Shown piece by piece: positions 9,836 through 18,335 of a DNA stretch of 64,000 nucleotides. The stretch is from an uncultured Flavobacteriaceae bacterium (GTDB lineage: Bacteria; Bacteroidota; Bacteroidia; Flavobacteriales; Flavobacteriaceae): positions 313,001-377,000 of the forward strand of contig CALSUE010000001.1 in assembly GCA_943789455.1 (NCBI GenBank), given 5' to 3'. A model generated the notes under the pieces. The model made no database searches and was not told where the DNA came from. It worked only from the letters and a program-made list of their open reading frames with translations. Position 1 is the first letter of the stretch; each line of letters opens with the position of its first letter. The position numbers and the translations under genes are program-made.

Positions 9836-10681
9836 TTATAAATCTCTCTTTTTTAGCATAGCATAAGATCCATAAATGAAAATACAAGTCCAAGCCACTA
9901 CTATTATAATATTTAAAAATTCAACATCATAACTTTTATTTATTTGTTCTCCTACAGAACTAGCTACAGACCTTACTGCCCCTAATCTTGAAAAGGGTTC
10001 TTTTATTAAATTTGACATGGCTTCAAAAGGTAAAAATCTCATTACTTCATTAACGCTTTCTGAACTCGACTCAGAACCTCTGAAAACATAAAACAAAAAA
10101 CCCTTAAAAATACTTTCTAAAATAAGCCATACAAACATTGCTCCAACCGCAAAGGCTGACCTTTTAACTAAAAAACCAAAGAAAAGCCCAAATGAAAAGA
10201 AACCCACCAATTTTATAAAAAAACCTACAAGGTATTCGAGATCAGATGTAATTATGGTAAGTTCATTATAATCTGAATATATAAAACCTAAAACTAAAGA
10301 AACAATGAAAACAAAAAGTGTTGAAATACCAGCTAAAGCAATAACGGTATAAAATTTAGATAAAATAAATTCTTTCTTACTTAAGCCGTCTATTAAATTT
10401 TGTTTGAGTGTCTTGTAACTATATTCATTTGAAATCATAGAAACAATAACTAACAGTAAAAAAAACTTAAAAAGAGATGCCATATAGGTATTAAAGTGCC
10501 ATATGTATGGGAAATTAAAAATACCCATATCTGCTAGATGAAATTTAATAACACCGATATCGAATTTTATAATGGCAATTAATGCTATGGAGGTGAGTAA
10601 TCCAAAATAGATTAACGTAAGAATTCTACTTGGTTTATTGTACTTAAATTTATGAAATTCTATAGCTAGTAATCGTAACAT
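9836..10681 (-). CDS. ABC-2 type transporter permease
   Basis: 281 residues with about six hydrophobic segments (for example near 22-40, 58-80, 113-133 and 255-272), the layout of ABC-2 export permeases. It lies 15 nt downstream of the ATPase gene at 10697-11596 and surely works with it. The substrate cannot be read from sequence. Related pairs export antibiotics, polysaccharides or copper-linked substrates. Confidence 0.85.
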   Translation of the reverse strand: MLRLLAIEFHKFKYNKPSRILTLIYFGLLTSIALIAIIKFDIGVIKFHLADMGIFNFPYIWHFNTYMASLFKFFLLLVIVSMISNEYSYKTLKQNLIDGLSKKEFILSKFYTVIALAGISTLFVFIVSLVLGFIYSDYNELTIITSDLEYLVGFFIKLVGFFSFGLFFGFLVKRSAFAVGAMFVWLILESIFKGFLFYVFRGSESSSESVNEVMRFLPFEAMSNLIKEPFSRLGAVRSVASSVGEQINKSYDVEFLNIIIVVAWTCIFIYGSYAMLKKRDL

Positions 10682-10696
10682 GTTTAAGTTTTGTAT

Positions 10697-11596
10697 TTAA
10701 TTGTTGTTGGTCAAATTAAGGAACTGTTCTTCTAAGCTTGGTTTTCTTTTTACCAAATGAGAAACTGTTATTCCGTTTTTAAATAAGTAGGTGTTAATTT
10801 CAGAGGCTTCCATTTCTTCTTTTAGGTGAGCAATAATGAAATCACCTTCCTCTTTAACAGAACCTATGTTATTGTTAGTATTTAAAATTGAAATTAATTT
10901 ATTTTTAGATTCATTTGTGTTTAGCTCAAATAACCCATGTGAAGAACTCATTTGGTCAACTCTACCACTGTATAGTTTTACCCCTTCTCTTAAAACAACA
11001 ACATGACTACATACCTTTTCTACTTCATCTAAAAGATGAGAGGCAAGTAGGATAGTAGTTCCATCTTTAGCAATCTTTTGTATGATTTCTCTTATTTCAT
11101 GAATACCTTGAGGATCTAAACCATTTGTTGGTTCATCTAATATTAAAATCTCAGGGTTGTTTAGCAGTGCAGAGGCAATGGCTAATCGTTGCTTCATTCC
11201 TAAAGAATAAGTTTTAAATTTACTATTTCTTCTTTCAAAGAGATTAACAGTTTTTAGTTTCTCATTTATATTTTCTGTTGAGATATCCTTTATTTTACAG
11301 ATTAAAGATAGATTCTGAATAGCGGTCATATAAGGATAGAAGTTTGGCCTCTCTATTATAGCGCCAACTTTTTTTAGTGCTTGATGTGTTGAAAGATTTC
11401 CATCAAACCAGCTAAATTCTCCTGAGGTTTTGTTAACAACATTTAATATAATTCCAAGCGTAGTAGATTTTCCGCTTCCATTCGGTCCTAAAATACCGTA
11501 GACATTACCTTTTTGTATGTCAAAGGATAAGTTGTTTACTGCATGAACTCGACCAAATTTTTTGTCAAGATTTTTGAGCGTTAAAATTGTTTCCAA
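10697..11596 (-). CDS. ABC transporter ATP-binding protein
   Basis: 299 residues. One nucleotide-binding domain occupies about residues 5-220, with Walker A (GPNGSGKST), the ABC signature (YSLGMKQR), Walker B with the catalytic glutamate (ILILDEPTNGLD) and an H-loop histidine (LLASHLLDE). The remaining ~75 residues form a C-terminal extension common in DrrA/CcmA-type exporters. It lies directly upstream of the ABC-2 permease gene and forms a two-gene export operon with it. Confidence 0.92.
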   Translation of the reverse strand: METILTLKNLDKKFGRVHAVNNLSFDIQKGNVYGILGPNGSGKSTTLGIILNVVNKTSGEFSWFDGNLSTHQALKKVGAIIERPNFYPYMTAIQNLSLICKIKDISTENINEKLKTVNLFERRNSKFKTYSLGMKQRLAIASALLNNPEILILDEPTNGLDPQGIHEIREIIQKIAKDGTTILLASHLLDEVEKVCSHVVVLREGVKLYSGRVDQMSSSHGLFELNTNESKNKLISILNTNNNIGSVKEEGDFIIAHLKEEMEASEINTYLFKNGITVSHLVKRKPSLEEQFLNLTNNN

Positions 11597-11713
11597 TATC
11601 GTAATCTATTAAATTTAGTTAATAAGACGAGTGAAGTTTTGTTTTGTTACATGCAATGGAACTAGAACTCTCAAAAAATAAGTATAAAGACTTTTATTGT
11701 AGATTACTTTTCT

Positions 11714-12220
11714 CTAGTACTGATCAAAATCTATATCATCTAGGCTTTCAAATTCATCTTTAAATTCATCATCATATTCGTCATTAAAAGCCATATCAGT
11801 TTTTTCAGCTATGAATTCTTTTTCGGGAGCTTCTTTAGGGATTTCTCCTACAGCTAAAATTGTTTTTGGTACATCTTCTTGTGATGTTGTTGATACATTT
11901 ATAGTTTCCACATAAAATGTCCACATTTTTAAAAAATCATACACATATATTAACTTATCTCCAGCTTTTGGAATAATTTCATTGATAAAACAATTTTGCA
12001 TTGAATTTCCAGCTCCAGCCTCAGACATATCAAACAAAGGAATTTCTTCTCCCTCATTCCATTCATTATCAGTTCTGTAAAATGATGCCATTTCAAAGCC
12101 TTCAAAATTGAAAGATTTGGTTATGGTTTGATGAAGGGCTTCCAAATTTATATCATCATTAACCAAAACAGTTCTAATAATATCCTCTTCAGAATCTAAA
12201 ACAATTCTAATTTTGTACAT
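11714..12220 (-). CDS. pRiA4b ORF-3-like protein
   Basis: 168 residues. The N-terminal ~120 residues match the plasmid pRiA4b ORF-3/IS1096 TnpR-like fold: a 'YKIRIVLDS...IIRTVLV' strand start, helix 'LEALHQTITKSF', and the later 'GDKLIYVYDFLKMWTF'. The tail is very acidic (DDEYDDEFKDEFESLDDIDFD). Such proteins are common single-copy genes in Flavobacteriia and usually have no transposon nearby. None is seen here. The biochemical role is unknown. It is divergent from the thioesterase gene, with about 70 nt between the two starts. Confidence 0.75.
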   Translation of the reverse strand: MYKIRIVLDSEEDIIRTVLVNDDINLEALHQTITKSFNFEGFEMASFYRTDNEWNEGEEIPLFDMSEAGAGNSMQNCFINEIIPKAGDKLIYVYDFLKMWTFYVETINVSTTSQEDVPKTILAVGEIPKEAPEKEFIAEKTDMAFNDEYDDEFKDEFESLDDIDFDQY

Positions 12221-12264
12221 GTTTTTTACAGTTTTCTTGAGGCAAAATTACAATATTTTATATG

Positions 12265-12272
12265 TATTTTTG
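12265..12272 (+). promoter_or_regulatory. Candidate -7 element (TATTTTTG)
   Basis: Matches the Bacteroidota TAnnTTTG element and lies 18 nt before the ATG at 12291. The nearest upstream TTG (12237-12239) is about 25 nt away, longer than ideal, so support is partial. It would drive the thioesterase-menF pair. Confidence 0.45.
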
Positions 12273-12290
12273 TCTTGCAAACAAAATAGC

Positions 12291-12707
12291 ATGGATAAAA
12301 GTAAAATTTTAAGTGTTTTTAATACAACTTCTAAAAACACGCTAATGGAAACTCTTGATATTGAGTATATTGATGTAGGGGAAGATTATTTAACAGCAAA
12401 AATGCCAGTAACTTTTAAAGTTCATCAACCTTATGGTCAATTACACGGTGGCGCTACTGCAGCTTTAGCTGAATCTGTTGGAAGTGCAGCTTCAAATTTT
12501 TTCATTGATCGAGAAAAACAAATTGTGAATGGAATTGAACTTACTATTAATCATTTAAAGAGTAAAAGAGAGGGAGTAGTTTATGCTACTGCTACTAATA
12601 TTCACAAAGGAAGGTCAACACATTTATGGGAGGTGAGAATTGTTGATGAACAAGATCAATTAATTTCTGTTTGTAAAATGACAAATATTATTCTTGACAA
12701 AAAATAA
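12291..12707 (+). CDS. menI: Hotdog-fold thioesterase, probably 1,4-dihydroxy-2-naphthoyl-CoA hydrolase
   Basis: 138 residues of the PaaI/YdiI hotdog family. The hallmark HGGATAALAESVGS (residues 52-65) carries the catalytic glutamate (E61). I chose the ATG at 12291 because it gives the normal family length and follows a -7-like element; an upstream in-frame start would add an unlikely tail. The next gene, 24 nt downstream, is isochorismate synthase, so this enzyme most likely hydrolyses DHNA-CoA in menaquinone synthesis. Family membership is clear. The exact substrate is inferred from the neighbour. Confidence 0.75.
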   Translation: MDKSKILSVFNTTSKNTLMETLDIEYIDVGEDYLTAKMPVTFKVHQPYGQLHGGATAALAESVGSAASNFFIDREKQIVNGIELTINHLKSKREGVVYATATNIHKGRSTHLWEVRIVDEQDQLISVCKMTNIILDKK

Positions 12708-12730
12708 AATCATAATCTAAACTATTTCTT

Positions 12731-13786
12731 TTGAGTTTAATTTTTGAAAAAATTACAGCTTCTTATCATCAAAGTCTCCCTTTTGTTTGTTTTAAAAAGC
12801 CAAAAACTTCAAGGTTAAAAGCTTATTTTGGAGAAAATACCGTTCTGAGTTATTCAACATCATTTAAAGAGCAAGGATTTATATTTGCACCGTTTCATAA
12901 TGAAAAAGCTTCAATTGTTTTTTTAAAAAACACATTTCAAATTGTTGAAGAACCTTTTTTAAAGAATAGGGTAACATTTCCTGAGAAAAAGCTTGATACC
13001 CATAAAAATGATAAAAAAAGTCATTTGGAGCTAGTTTTAGCAGGTATAGATGCTATAAAAAACAACTCATTTAAAAAAGTGGTACTCTCTAGAAAAGAAA
13101 ATGTGAAGCTAACTTCATTTGATTTAGCAGAAATTTTTGAGAGACTACTTCAAAAATATGACAATGCATTTGTTTATGTATGGTTTCATCCAAAAGTTGG
13201 TTTGTGGCTGGGGGCAACTCCGGAAAGACTTGTCACCATAAAAAATAAAGAATTTCACACTACAGCCCTAGCGAGTACGCAAAACTATAAGGGAGATTTA
13301 AATCCATTGTGGGGTGAAAAAGAAAAAAAAGAACACCAATATGTATTGGATTATATTATTTCACAGATAAAGGATCAGGAAAATGGAATTAAATTAGAAA
13401 ATTTTTCTGTTTCAGAAACTCACACGATTAGAGCTGGTAACTTACTTCATCTAAAAGCAGATATAAAAGGAAAAATTGAAAAGTTTGAGTTAAAAAACTT
13501 ATTAACTACTTTACATCCTACACCGGCGGTCTGTGGCTTGCCTAAAGAAGCTGCTAAATCTTTTATTTTACAAAATGAAAAGTACGATAGAACTTATTAT
13601 ACTGGGTTTTTAGGTGAAATTAACGATAATTCAGTAACTGAACTGTTTGTGAATTTACGTTGCGTTGAAATTGAAAAAAATCTTGCAAAAATTTATGTTG
13701 GTGGAGGGATAACTGAAGAAAGTGATCCTGAAAAAGAATGGTTTGAAACTCACCTTAAAACAAAAACTATCGGGAGTATATTATAA
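12731..13786 (+). CDS. menF: Isochorismate synthase
   Basis: 351 residues of the chorismate-binding family (MenF/EntC), the first step from chorismate to menaquinone. Visible motifs are KKVVLSRKE, TPERLV, HPTPAVCGLPKEAA, RTYYTGFLGEI, LFVNLRCVEI and GGGITEESDPEKEW, which cover the chorismate and magnesium site. The only plausible start is a TTG at 12731; no ATG occurs in frame for a long way into the conserved region. It follows the hotdog thioesterase by 24 nt, which supports a menaquinone operon. A terminator-like hairpin follows. Confidence 0.9.
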   Translation: MSLIFEKITASYHQSLPFVCFKKPKTSRLKAYFGENTVLSYSTSFKEQGFIFAPFHNEKASIVFLKNTFQIVEEPFLKNRVTFPEKKLDTHKNDKKSHLELVLAGIDAIKNNSFKKVVLSRKENVKLTSFDLAEIFERLLQKYDNAFVYVWFHPKVGLWLGATPERLVTIKNKEFHTTALASTQNYKGDLNPLWGEKEKKEHQYVLDYIISQIKDQENGIKLENFSVSETHTIRAGNLLHLKADIKGKIEKFELKNLLTTLHPTPAVCGLPKEAAKSFILQNEKYDRTYYTGFLGEINDNSVTELFVNLRCVEIEKNLAKIYVGGGITEESDPEKEWFETHLKTKTIGSIL

Positions 13787-13823
13787 AAAAAAGGCATCAA
13801 CATTATATTGATAGCCTTTTTAA
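13785..13823. terminator. Rho-independent terminator, bidirectional
   Basis: An A-run, then AAAGGC and TCAA arms pairing with TTGA and GCCTTT around a short loop, then a T-run. It lies between convergent menF and the DUF3276 gene and can serve both strands. Confidence 0.75.
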
Positions 13824-13844
13824 AATTGAATTTGAATAAAATTA

Positions 13845-14207
13845 TTAAATATCGTCGAAGCTCACATCAGTAAAACTTTCAGTTGTTTTTTCGTCCTCAA
13901 TTACCTCTTCTTCTTTCTTGAAGTCTTTTTGATGACGTTCACTAATTACTTCAGATCCTTTTTCGTTTAGAATATAGTCTGTAGCTTTTGTAAGCATTTC
14001 TCTAAAATCACTAAAATCTTCTTTATACAAATAGATTTTATGTTTTTGATAATGAAAGGAACCATCATCGTGAGTAAATTTTTTACTTTCTGTAACTGTT
14101 AAATAATAGTCTTCTGCTTTGGTAGCTCTAACATCAAAAAAGTAAGTTCTTCTTCCTGCTCTTAATACTTGTGAAAATATTTCTTCTTGCTCAACTCTTT
14201 CACCCAT
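13845..14207 (-). CDS. DUF3276 family protein (Bacteroidota PUR-alpha-like)
   Basis: 120 residues. The core (GRRTYFFDVRATKAEDYYLT...ESKKF...FHYQKHKIYLYKEDF) is the DUF3276 domain, a PUR-alpha-like fold that binds single-stranded nucleic acid and is restricted to Bacteroidota and relatives. The C-terminus is acidic. It has its own promoter just upstream (14245-14274, minus strand) and is transcribed alone, ending at the shared terminator. The cellular role is not well defined. Confidence 0.85.
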   Translation of the reverse strand: MGERVEQEEIFSQVLRAGRRTYFFDVRATKAEDYYLTVTESKKFTHDDGSFHYQKHKIYLYKEDFSDFREMLTKATDYILNEKGSEVISERHQKDFKKEEEVIEDEKTTESFTDVSFDDI

Positions 14208-14244
14208 AATCTTAAAATATAGTTATTGTTTAAAATTTCAAGAA

Positions 14245-14274
14245 CAAATCTAATAAAATATTTTACTTGGCAAA
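14245..14274 (-). promoter_or_regulatory. Promoter of the DUF3276 gene (TTTG-N18-TAGATTTG)
   Basis: Read on the minus strand, TTTG at 14274-14271 is followed by an 18-nt spacer and TAGATTTG at 14252-14245, a full match to the Bacteroidota -33/-7 consensus. It predicts a leader of about 30 nt. Confidence 0.75.
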
Positions 14275-14279
14275 ATATA

Positions 14280-16037
14280 CTACTGGTTTTCTTTTTCTAA
14301 AAGTTGTTGTTCATACAACTCTTTATAGTAACCATTTTCATTTATAAGTTGATTATGAGATCCTTGCTGAATAATTTCACCATCATCTAGTATGATAATT
14401 TTATCAGCATTTTTTGCTGAAGAGACTCTATGGCTTATGATAAAAGTTGTTTTATCTTTTGAAACACTTTCTAAATTTGCTAATATTCTTTCTTCTGTTT
14501 CTGTATCAACAGCAGACAAACAGTCATCAAAAACTAATATTTTAGGATTCTTTATAATAGCTCTAGCAATAGAAACTCGTTGCTTTTGTCCTCCAGATAA
14601 AGTTACACCTCTTTCTCCTAAAATTGTATCATATTTATCTTTAAATCCATCAATGTTTTGATGGACAACTGCTTTTTTTGCTGCAGAAATAATTTCTTGT
14701 TTTGATGCTTGTTCAAATCCAAATTTAATATTATTTGAAATAGAATCTGAAAAAAGAAATGGATCCTGTGGAACAAAACCTATGCCTTTTCTCAAATCAA
14801 TTAAATTTATGTCTTTTATAGAGATATCATCAATTCTAATAGTACCACTGGAAACATCATAAAGTCTAGAAACTAAATTTACAATACTTGATTTCCCTGA
14901 TCCTGTTTTACCAAGAATAGCTATAGTTTCACCTTTTGTTATTGAAAAATTAATATTTTTAAGTGCCTTTATATTTGTGTCATCATAGGTAAGAGATACA
15001 TTTTTAAATTCTATTTTTCCATTTAATTTAAAAGGCTTTGTACTGTTGTTTTTTATTTCAGGAACTTCTTTAAGAAATTCGTTGATTCTTTTTTGAGAGG
15101 CTTCTGCTTGTTGAACCATAGAGGTTACCCATCCTACAACTGCAACAGGCCAAGTTAACATATTCACGTATAATATAAATTCTGCAATGACTCCAATAGG
15201 TATTTCACCGTTTATGTATTGTTTACCACCAACGTAAATAACTGTTAAATTACTTATCCCTATTAATAAGATCATTAAAGGGAAAAATAATGCTTGAATT
15301 TTATATAAACTTATGTTTTTCTCTTTGCTCATGTCAGCTAGTTTGTCAAAACCTGCAATAACCATGGGTTCGATTCCGTATGATTTTACAACATTTACAC
15401 CAGAGAAAAATTCTTGATTGTAGGTTGTTAATTTAGATAGGTATTCTTGTACAATTGTACTTCTTTTATTGATGACTTTACTAATATAAAATATTGAAAT
15501 TGATAAAACAGGAAAAGGGATTAGAGTATACATGGTTAAAACAGGATCTGTCTTTACCATTTGTGTAAAACCAACAATAAACAAAAAAATCATATTCATT
15601 GAATACATAATTGCTGGTCCAAAGTACATTCTAACTTTAGATACATCTTCACTTATTCTATTCATTAAATCTCCAGTTCTATTTTTTTTGTAGAAATTTA
15701 TAGAAAGTCTTTGGTATTGCTTATAAATTTCGTTTTTCAAATCAAACTCTATTAATCTGGAGGTTACGATAATCATTTGTCGCATAACAAAAGTTAGGAA
15801 TCCTGCAAAAACAGACACCCCTACAATAAATAAAATATTCCATAACAATTGTTCTTTCACAATTGATTTGTCTAAAATATCCCCTTTCATATAGCTCTCC
15901 ACAGCATTGAGAGATTTTCCAATAATTTTTGGAATTTGAAGCGCTAATATTTTGGATAAAACAGTAATAAAAATACCTAATAAAAGTCTCCATTTATACT
16001 TTATAAAATACTTATCTAGATATCTTAAAGATTTCAT
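14280..16037 (-). CDS. ABC exporter, fused transmembrane and ATPase domains
   Basis: 585 residues from the ATG at 16037. A longer frame reaches 16088, but the added 17 residues look like leader sequence. An ABC transmembrane domain with six predicted helices (about 20-310) is followed by a nucleotide-binding domain (about 340-575) with Walker A GKTGSGKSS, signature LSGGQKQR and H-loop ISHR. The residue after the Walker B aspartate is Asp, not Glu (VFDDCLSAVD). In heterodimeric exporters that change marks the degenerate ATP site, yet no partner half-transporter is adjacent. The substrate (lipid or drug) is unknown. Confidence 0.88.
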   Translation of the reverse strand: MKSLRYLDKYFIKYKWRLLLGIFITVLSKILALQIPKIIGKSLNAVESYMKGDILDKSIVKEQLLWNILFIVGVSVFAGFLTFVMRQMIIVTSRLIEFDLKNEIYKQYQRLSINFYKKNRTGDLMNRISEDVSKVRMYFGPAIMYSMNMIFLFIVGFTQMVKTDPVLTMYTLIPFPVLSISIFYISKVINKRSTIVQEYLSKLTTYNQEFFSGVNVVKSYGIEPMVIAGFDKLADMSKEKNISLYKIQALFFPLMILLIGISNLTVIYVGGKQYINGEIPIGVIAEFILYVNMLTWPVAVVGWVTSMVQQAEASQKRINEFLKEVPEIKNNSTKPFKLNGKIEFKNVSLTYDDTNIKALKNINFSITKGETIAILGKTGSGKSSIVNLVSRLYDVSSGTIRIDDISIKDINLIDLRKGIGFVPQDPFLFSDSISNNIKFGFEQASKQEIISAAKKAVVHQNIDGFKDKYDTILGERGVTLSGGQKQRVSIARAIIKNPKILVFDDCLSAVDTETEERILANLESVSKDKTTFIISHRVSSAKNADKIIILDDGEIIQQGSHNQLINENGYYKELYEQQLLEKENQ

Positions 16038-16092
16038 TAATTTTTTATTGTTGAATTTAAAATTTAATAATGTATAATAATTAGGCAATTAA

Positions 16093-16123
16093 TTTGTTGT
16101 TATTTGAAGATATCGTATTTTTG
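16093..16123 (+). promoter_or_regulatory. Promoter (TTTG-N19-TATTTTTG)
   Basis: TTTG at 16093-16096, a 19-nt spacer and TATTTTTG at 16116-16123 match the Bacteroidota housekeeping consensus. It lies 56 nt upstream of the ATG at 16180 that precedes the dehydrogenase frame, which supports 16180 as the ancestral start. Confidence 0.75.
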
Positions 16124-16179
16124 ACCATTAAATATTGTGAATTACACAAGAAATTATCTTTTATACCCAAATCCAACTT

Positions 16180-16224
16180 ATGACATCAAAAATTATCGAA
16201 ACTGACTTTTTAAAGAATGATCCC
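16180..16224 (+). other. Ancestral N-terminus of the dehydrogenase, cut off by an apparent +1 frameshift
   Basis: An ATG at 16180 opens a frame reading MTSKIIETDFLKNDP that joins the conserved N-terminus (NDPVFGQLSFD) only if one C is removed from the CCC at 16222-16224. As written, this frame ends soon after at a TGA. It is either a true frameshift or a single-base sequencing error in a short C run. Confidence 0.7.
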
Positions 16225-17281
16225 TGTATTCGGACAACTATCTTTTGATAGCCATGAACAAATTGTTTTTTGCAATGACAAAGATACAGGTTTAAGAGCA
16301 ATAATTAGTATCCATAATACAGTTTTAGGGCCTGCTTTAGGTGGAACAAGAATGTGGTCCTATCAAAGTGAGTGGCATGCTTTAAATGATGTTTTACGTT
16401 TGTCTCGAGGAATGACTTATAAGTCTGCAATTACAGGGTTAAATCTTGGTGGCGGGAAAGCAGTCATTATTGGTGATGCAAAAACTCAAAAGAATGATAA
16501 GTTGATGAGACGGTTTGGTGAGTTTGTGAATTCTTTAAGTGGAAAATACATTACGGCTGAGGATGTAGGCATGGAAACAAAAGATATGGATGTGATACGA
16601 GAAGTTACGCCTTTTGTAACAGGAATTTCAGAGCATAATGGTGGTTCAGGAAATCCATCACCTGTTACTGCTCATGGGGTTTATATGGGTATGAAAGCTG
16701 CTGTCAACTATAAATTTGGATCAGATAATTTAGAAGGTAAAAAAATATTAGTACAAGGTGTTGGCCATGTTGGGGAAACATTGGTTAAGTATATTACAGA
16801 CGAGGGTGCTCATGTAATCATTAATGATATTAATGAATCCCGTTTAGAGGAGTTGTCAAAAAAATATAATGCAAATGTAGTTTTAGGTAATGATATTTAT
16901 AACTTAGATCTTGATGTATATGCTCCATGTGCATTAGGTGCTACAATTAACGATGAAACGATTCATAAATTAAACACAAAAGTAATAGCAGGTGCAGCAA
17001 ATAACCAGTTAGCAGATGAGGTTAAGCATGGTAGGATTCTTAAGGAAAAGGGAATTGCTTATGCTCCTGATTTTTTAATTAATGCAGGAGGTATTATTAA
17101 TGTTTATCGAGAATTAAAAGGGTATTCTAAAGAAGAAAGTATCAGAAAAACTGAAAATATTTACAATACAACCCTTGAAATATTTAAACATTCAGATAAA
17201 GAAAACATCACCACGCACAGGGCAGCATTCAATATCGCACAAAATAGAATAGATAATTATAAAAAAGAGAGAAACTCTTAA
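16217..17281 (+). CDS. Glu/Leu/Phe/Val dehydrogenase family protein, N-terminus possibly frameshifted
   Basis: 354 residues read from an ATG at 16217. An N-terminal substrate-binding domain has the catalytic lysine stretch (GGTRMW, LNLGGGKAVI, GKYITAEDVG), followed by an NAD-binding Rossmann fold (KILVQGVGHVGE, near residue 178) and the conserved APDFLINAGGIINV. The size fits branched-chain amino-acid (leucine-type) dehydrogenases, which reversibly deaminate L-amino acids to 2-oxo acids. Comparison with the family suggests the true start is 16180 with one extra C at 16222-16224. The short frame lacks only about 13 poorly conserved residues, so the protein may still be active. Confidence 0.85.
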   Translation: MIPVFGQLSFDSHEQIVFCNDKDTGLRAIISIHNTVLGPALGGTRMWSYQSEWHALNDVLRLSRGMTYKSAITGLNLGGGKAVIIGDAKTQKNDKLMRRFGEFVNSLSGKYITAEDVGMETKDMDVIREVTPFVTGISEHNGGSGNPSPVTAHGVYMGMKAAVNYKFGSDNLEGKKILVQGVGHVGETLVKYITDEGAHVIINDINESRLEELSKKYNANVVLGNDIYNLDLDVYAPCALGATINDETIHKLNTKVIAGAANNQLADEVKHGRILKEKGIAYAPDFLINAGGIINVYRELKGYSKEESIRKTENIYNTTLEIFKHSDKENITTHRAAFNIAQNRIDNYKKERNS

Positions 17282-17310
17282 TGCACCTAAAGAAATAATT
17301 ATATTTTTGC

Positions 17311-17343
17311 AAAGCGACTGATTTTCCATCTTTCGCTTTTTTT
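17311..17343 (+). terminator. Terminator after the dehydrogenase gene
   Basis: AAAGCGA (17311-17317) pairs with TCGCTTT (17333-17339) and is followed by a T-rich run. A TATTTTTG -7-like element (17302-17309) abuts its left side and probably belongs to the nusB promoter. Confidence 0.6.
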
Positions 17344-17364
17344 ATTAAAAAATAAGTTCTTTAA

Positions 17365-18303
17365 ATGATCAATAGAAGACATATTCGAGTTAAGGTAATG
17401 CAATCAGTCTATGCAATGATTAAATCTCATGATGATGATATTGTAAAAGAGGAAAAATTCTTAAAATTTAGCATTAAAAAAATGTTTGATTTATATGTTT
17501 TACTTTTTAAGCTCTTGGTTGAGGTTCAAAATTTAGCTGAGCAAAAACAGGAAATTTCAAAGAAAAAACATTTAGTTACTGATGAGGATTTATCTCCAAA
17601 CAGGAAATTTGTAGAAAATAAATTAATAAAAAAGATAGCCGAAAGCAGTTCTTTATCTCTTCATGTTGAAGCTCAAAATCTAAATAATTGGTCCACAGAT
17701 GATGAATATGTAAAGCTTATATGGGAGAAACTACGAAAAAGTACTCTGTATACTAATTATCTCAGTTTGGAAGACGATTCCTTTACTATTGATAAAAATT
17801 TTGTGATTGATTTTTTTACAGATATTATTGCTCCAAATACAAAACTTGCTGAATATTTTGAGGATGAAAACATTACATGGGTAGATGATATTCCTTTTGT
17901 AAACACTTGGGTTGTGAGATCACTTAAAAAACAAAAAGAAACTAATACTTTTTTGTTGGGGAATCTTTACAAGAACAAAGATGATTCAGATTTTGTGTCA
18001 GAATTATTTAAAAAAGTCATTTTAAATCATCATACCTTTGAAAATGACATCAAAATTCATACGCCCAATTGGGAGTCTGATAGAATTGCTGATATGGATA
18101 TGATTCTTATCAAAATGGGGGCCTGTGAATTTTTAAACTTTCCTATGATACCCACAAAGGTTACCATAAATGAATACATAGAAATTGCTAAAGATTATTC
18201 TTCCGAAAAAAGTAGTTACTTTGTTAATGGTGTATTAGACAAGTTATCTCGTGAGTTTGAAAAAGATAAAAAACTCATTAAAGTTGGGCGGGGATTATTA
18301 TAA
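17365..18303 (+). CDS. nusB: Transcription antitermination protein NusB
   Basis: 312 residues, about twice the size of E. coli NusB, as is usual in Bacteroidota. The N-terminus (INRRHIRVKVMQSVYA) and the C-terminal helical domain (WESDRIADMDMILIKMGACEFLN..., then TKVTINEYIEIAKDYS and FVNGVLDKL) are the conserved NusB parts. The middle is a lineage-specific helical insert. NusB binds boxA RNA with NusE in rRNA antitermination. It heads a run with a DUF1573 lipoprotein, yajC, a YbbR protein and coaE, an order common in flavobacteria. Confidence 0.92.
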   Translation: MINRRHIRVKVMQSVYAMIKSHDDDIVKEEKFLKFSIKKMFDLYVLLFKLLVEVQNLAEQKQEISKKKHLVTDEDLSPNRKFVENKLIKKIAESSSLSLHVEAQNLNNWSTDDEYVKLIWEKLRKSTLYTNYLSLEDDSFTIDKNFVIDFFTDIIAPNTKLAEYFEDENITWVDDIPFVNTWVVRSLKKQKETNTFLLGNLYKNKDDSDFVSELFKKVILNHHTFENDIKIHTPNWESDRIADMDMILIKMGACEFLNFPMIPTKVTINEYIEIAKDYSSEKSSYFVNGVLDKLSREFEKDKKLIKVGRGLL

Positions 18304-18335
18304 TTTATTATTTTTACAAAAAACTAAACACTATC

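Noticed and set aside
11714..12220. Mobile element suggested by the IS1096/pRiA4b family name
   Set aside because: No transposase, terminal repeats or duplicated target site are seen. The family is a common chromosomal gene in flavobacteria.
17302..17343. Attenuator in the nusB leader
   Set aside because: The -7 element would start transcription inside the left arm of the hairpin, so the hairpin is better read as the terminator of the upstream gene.
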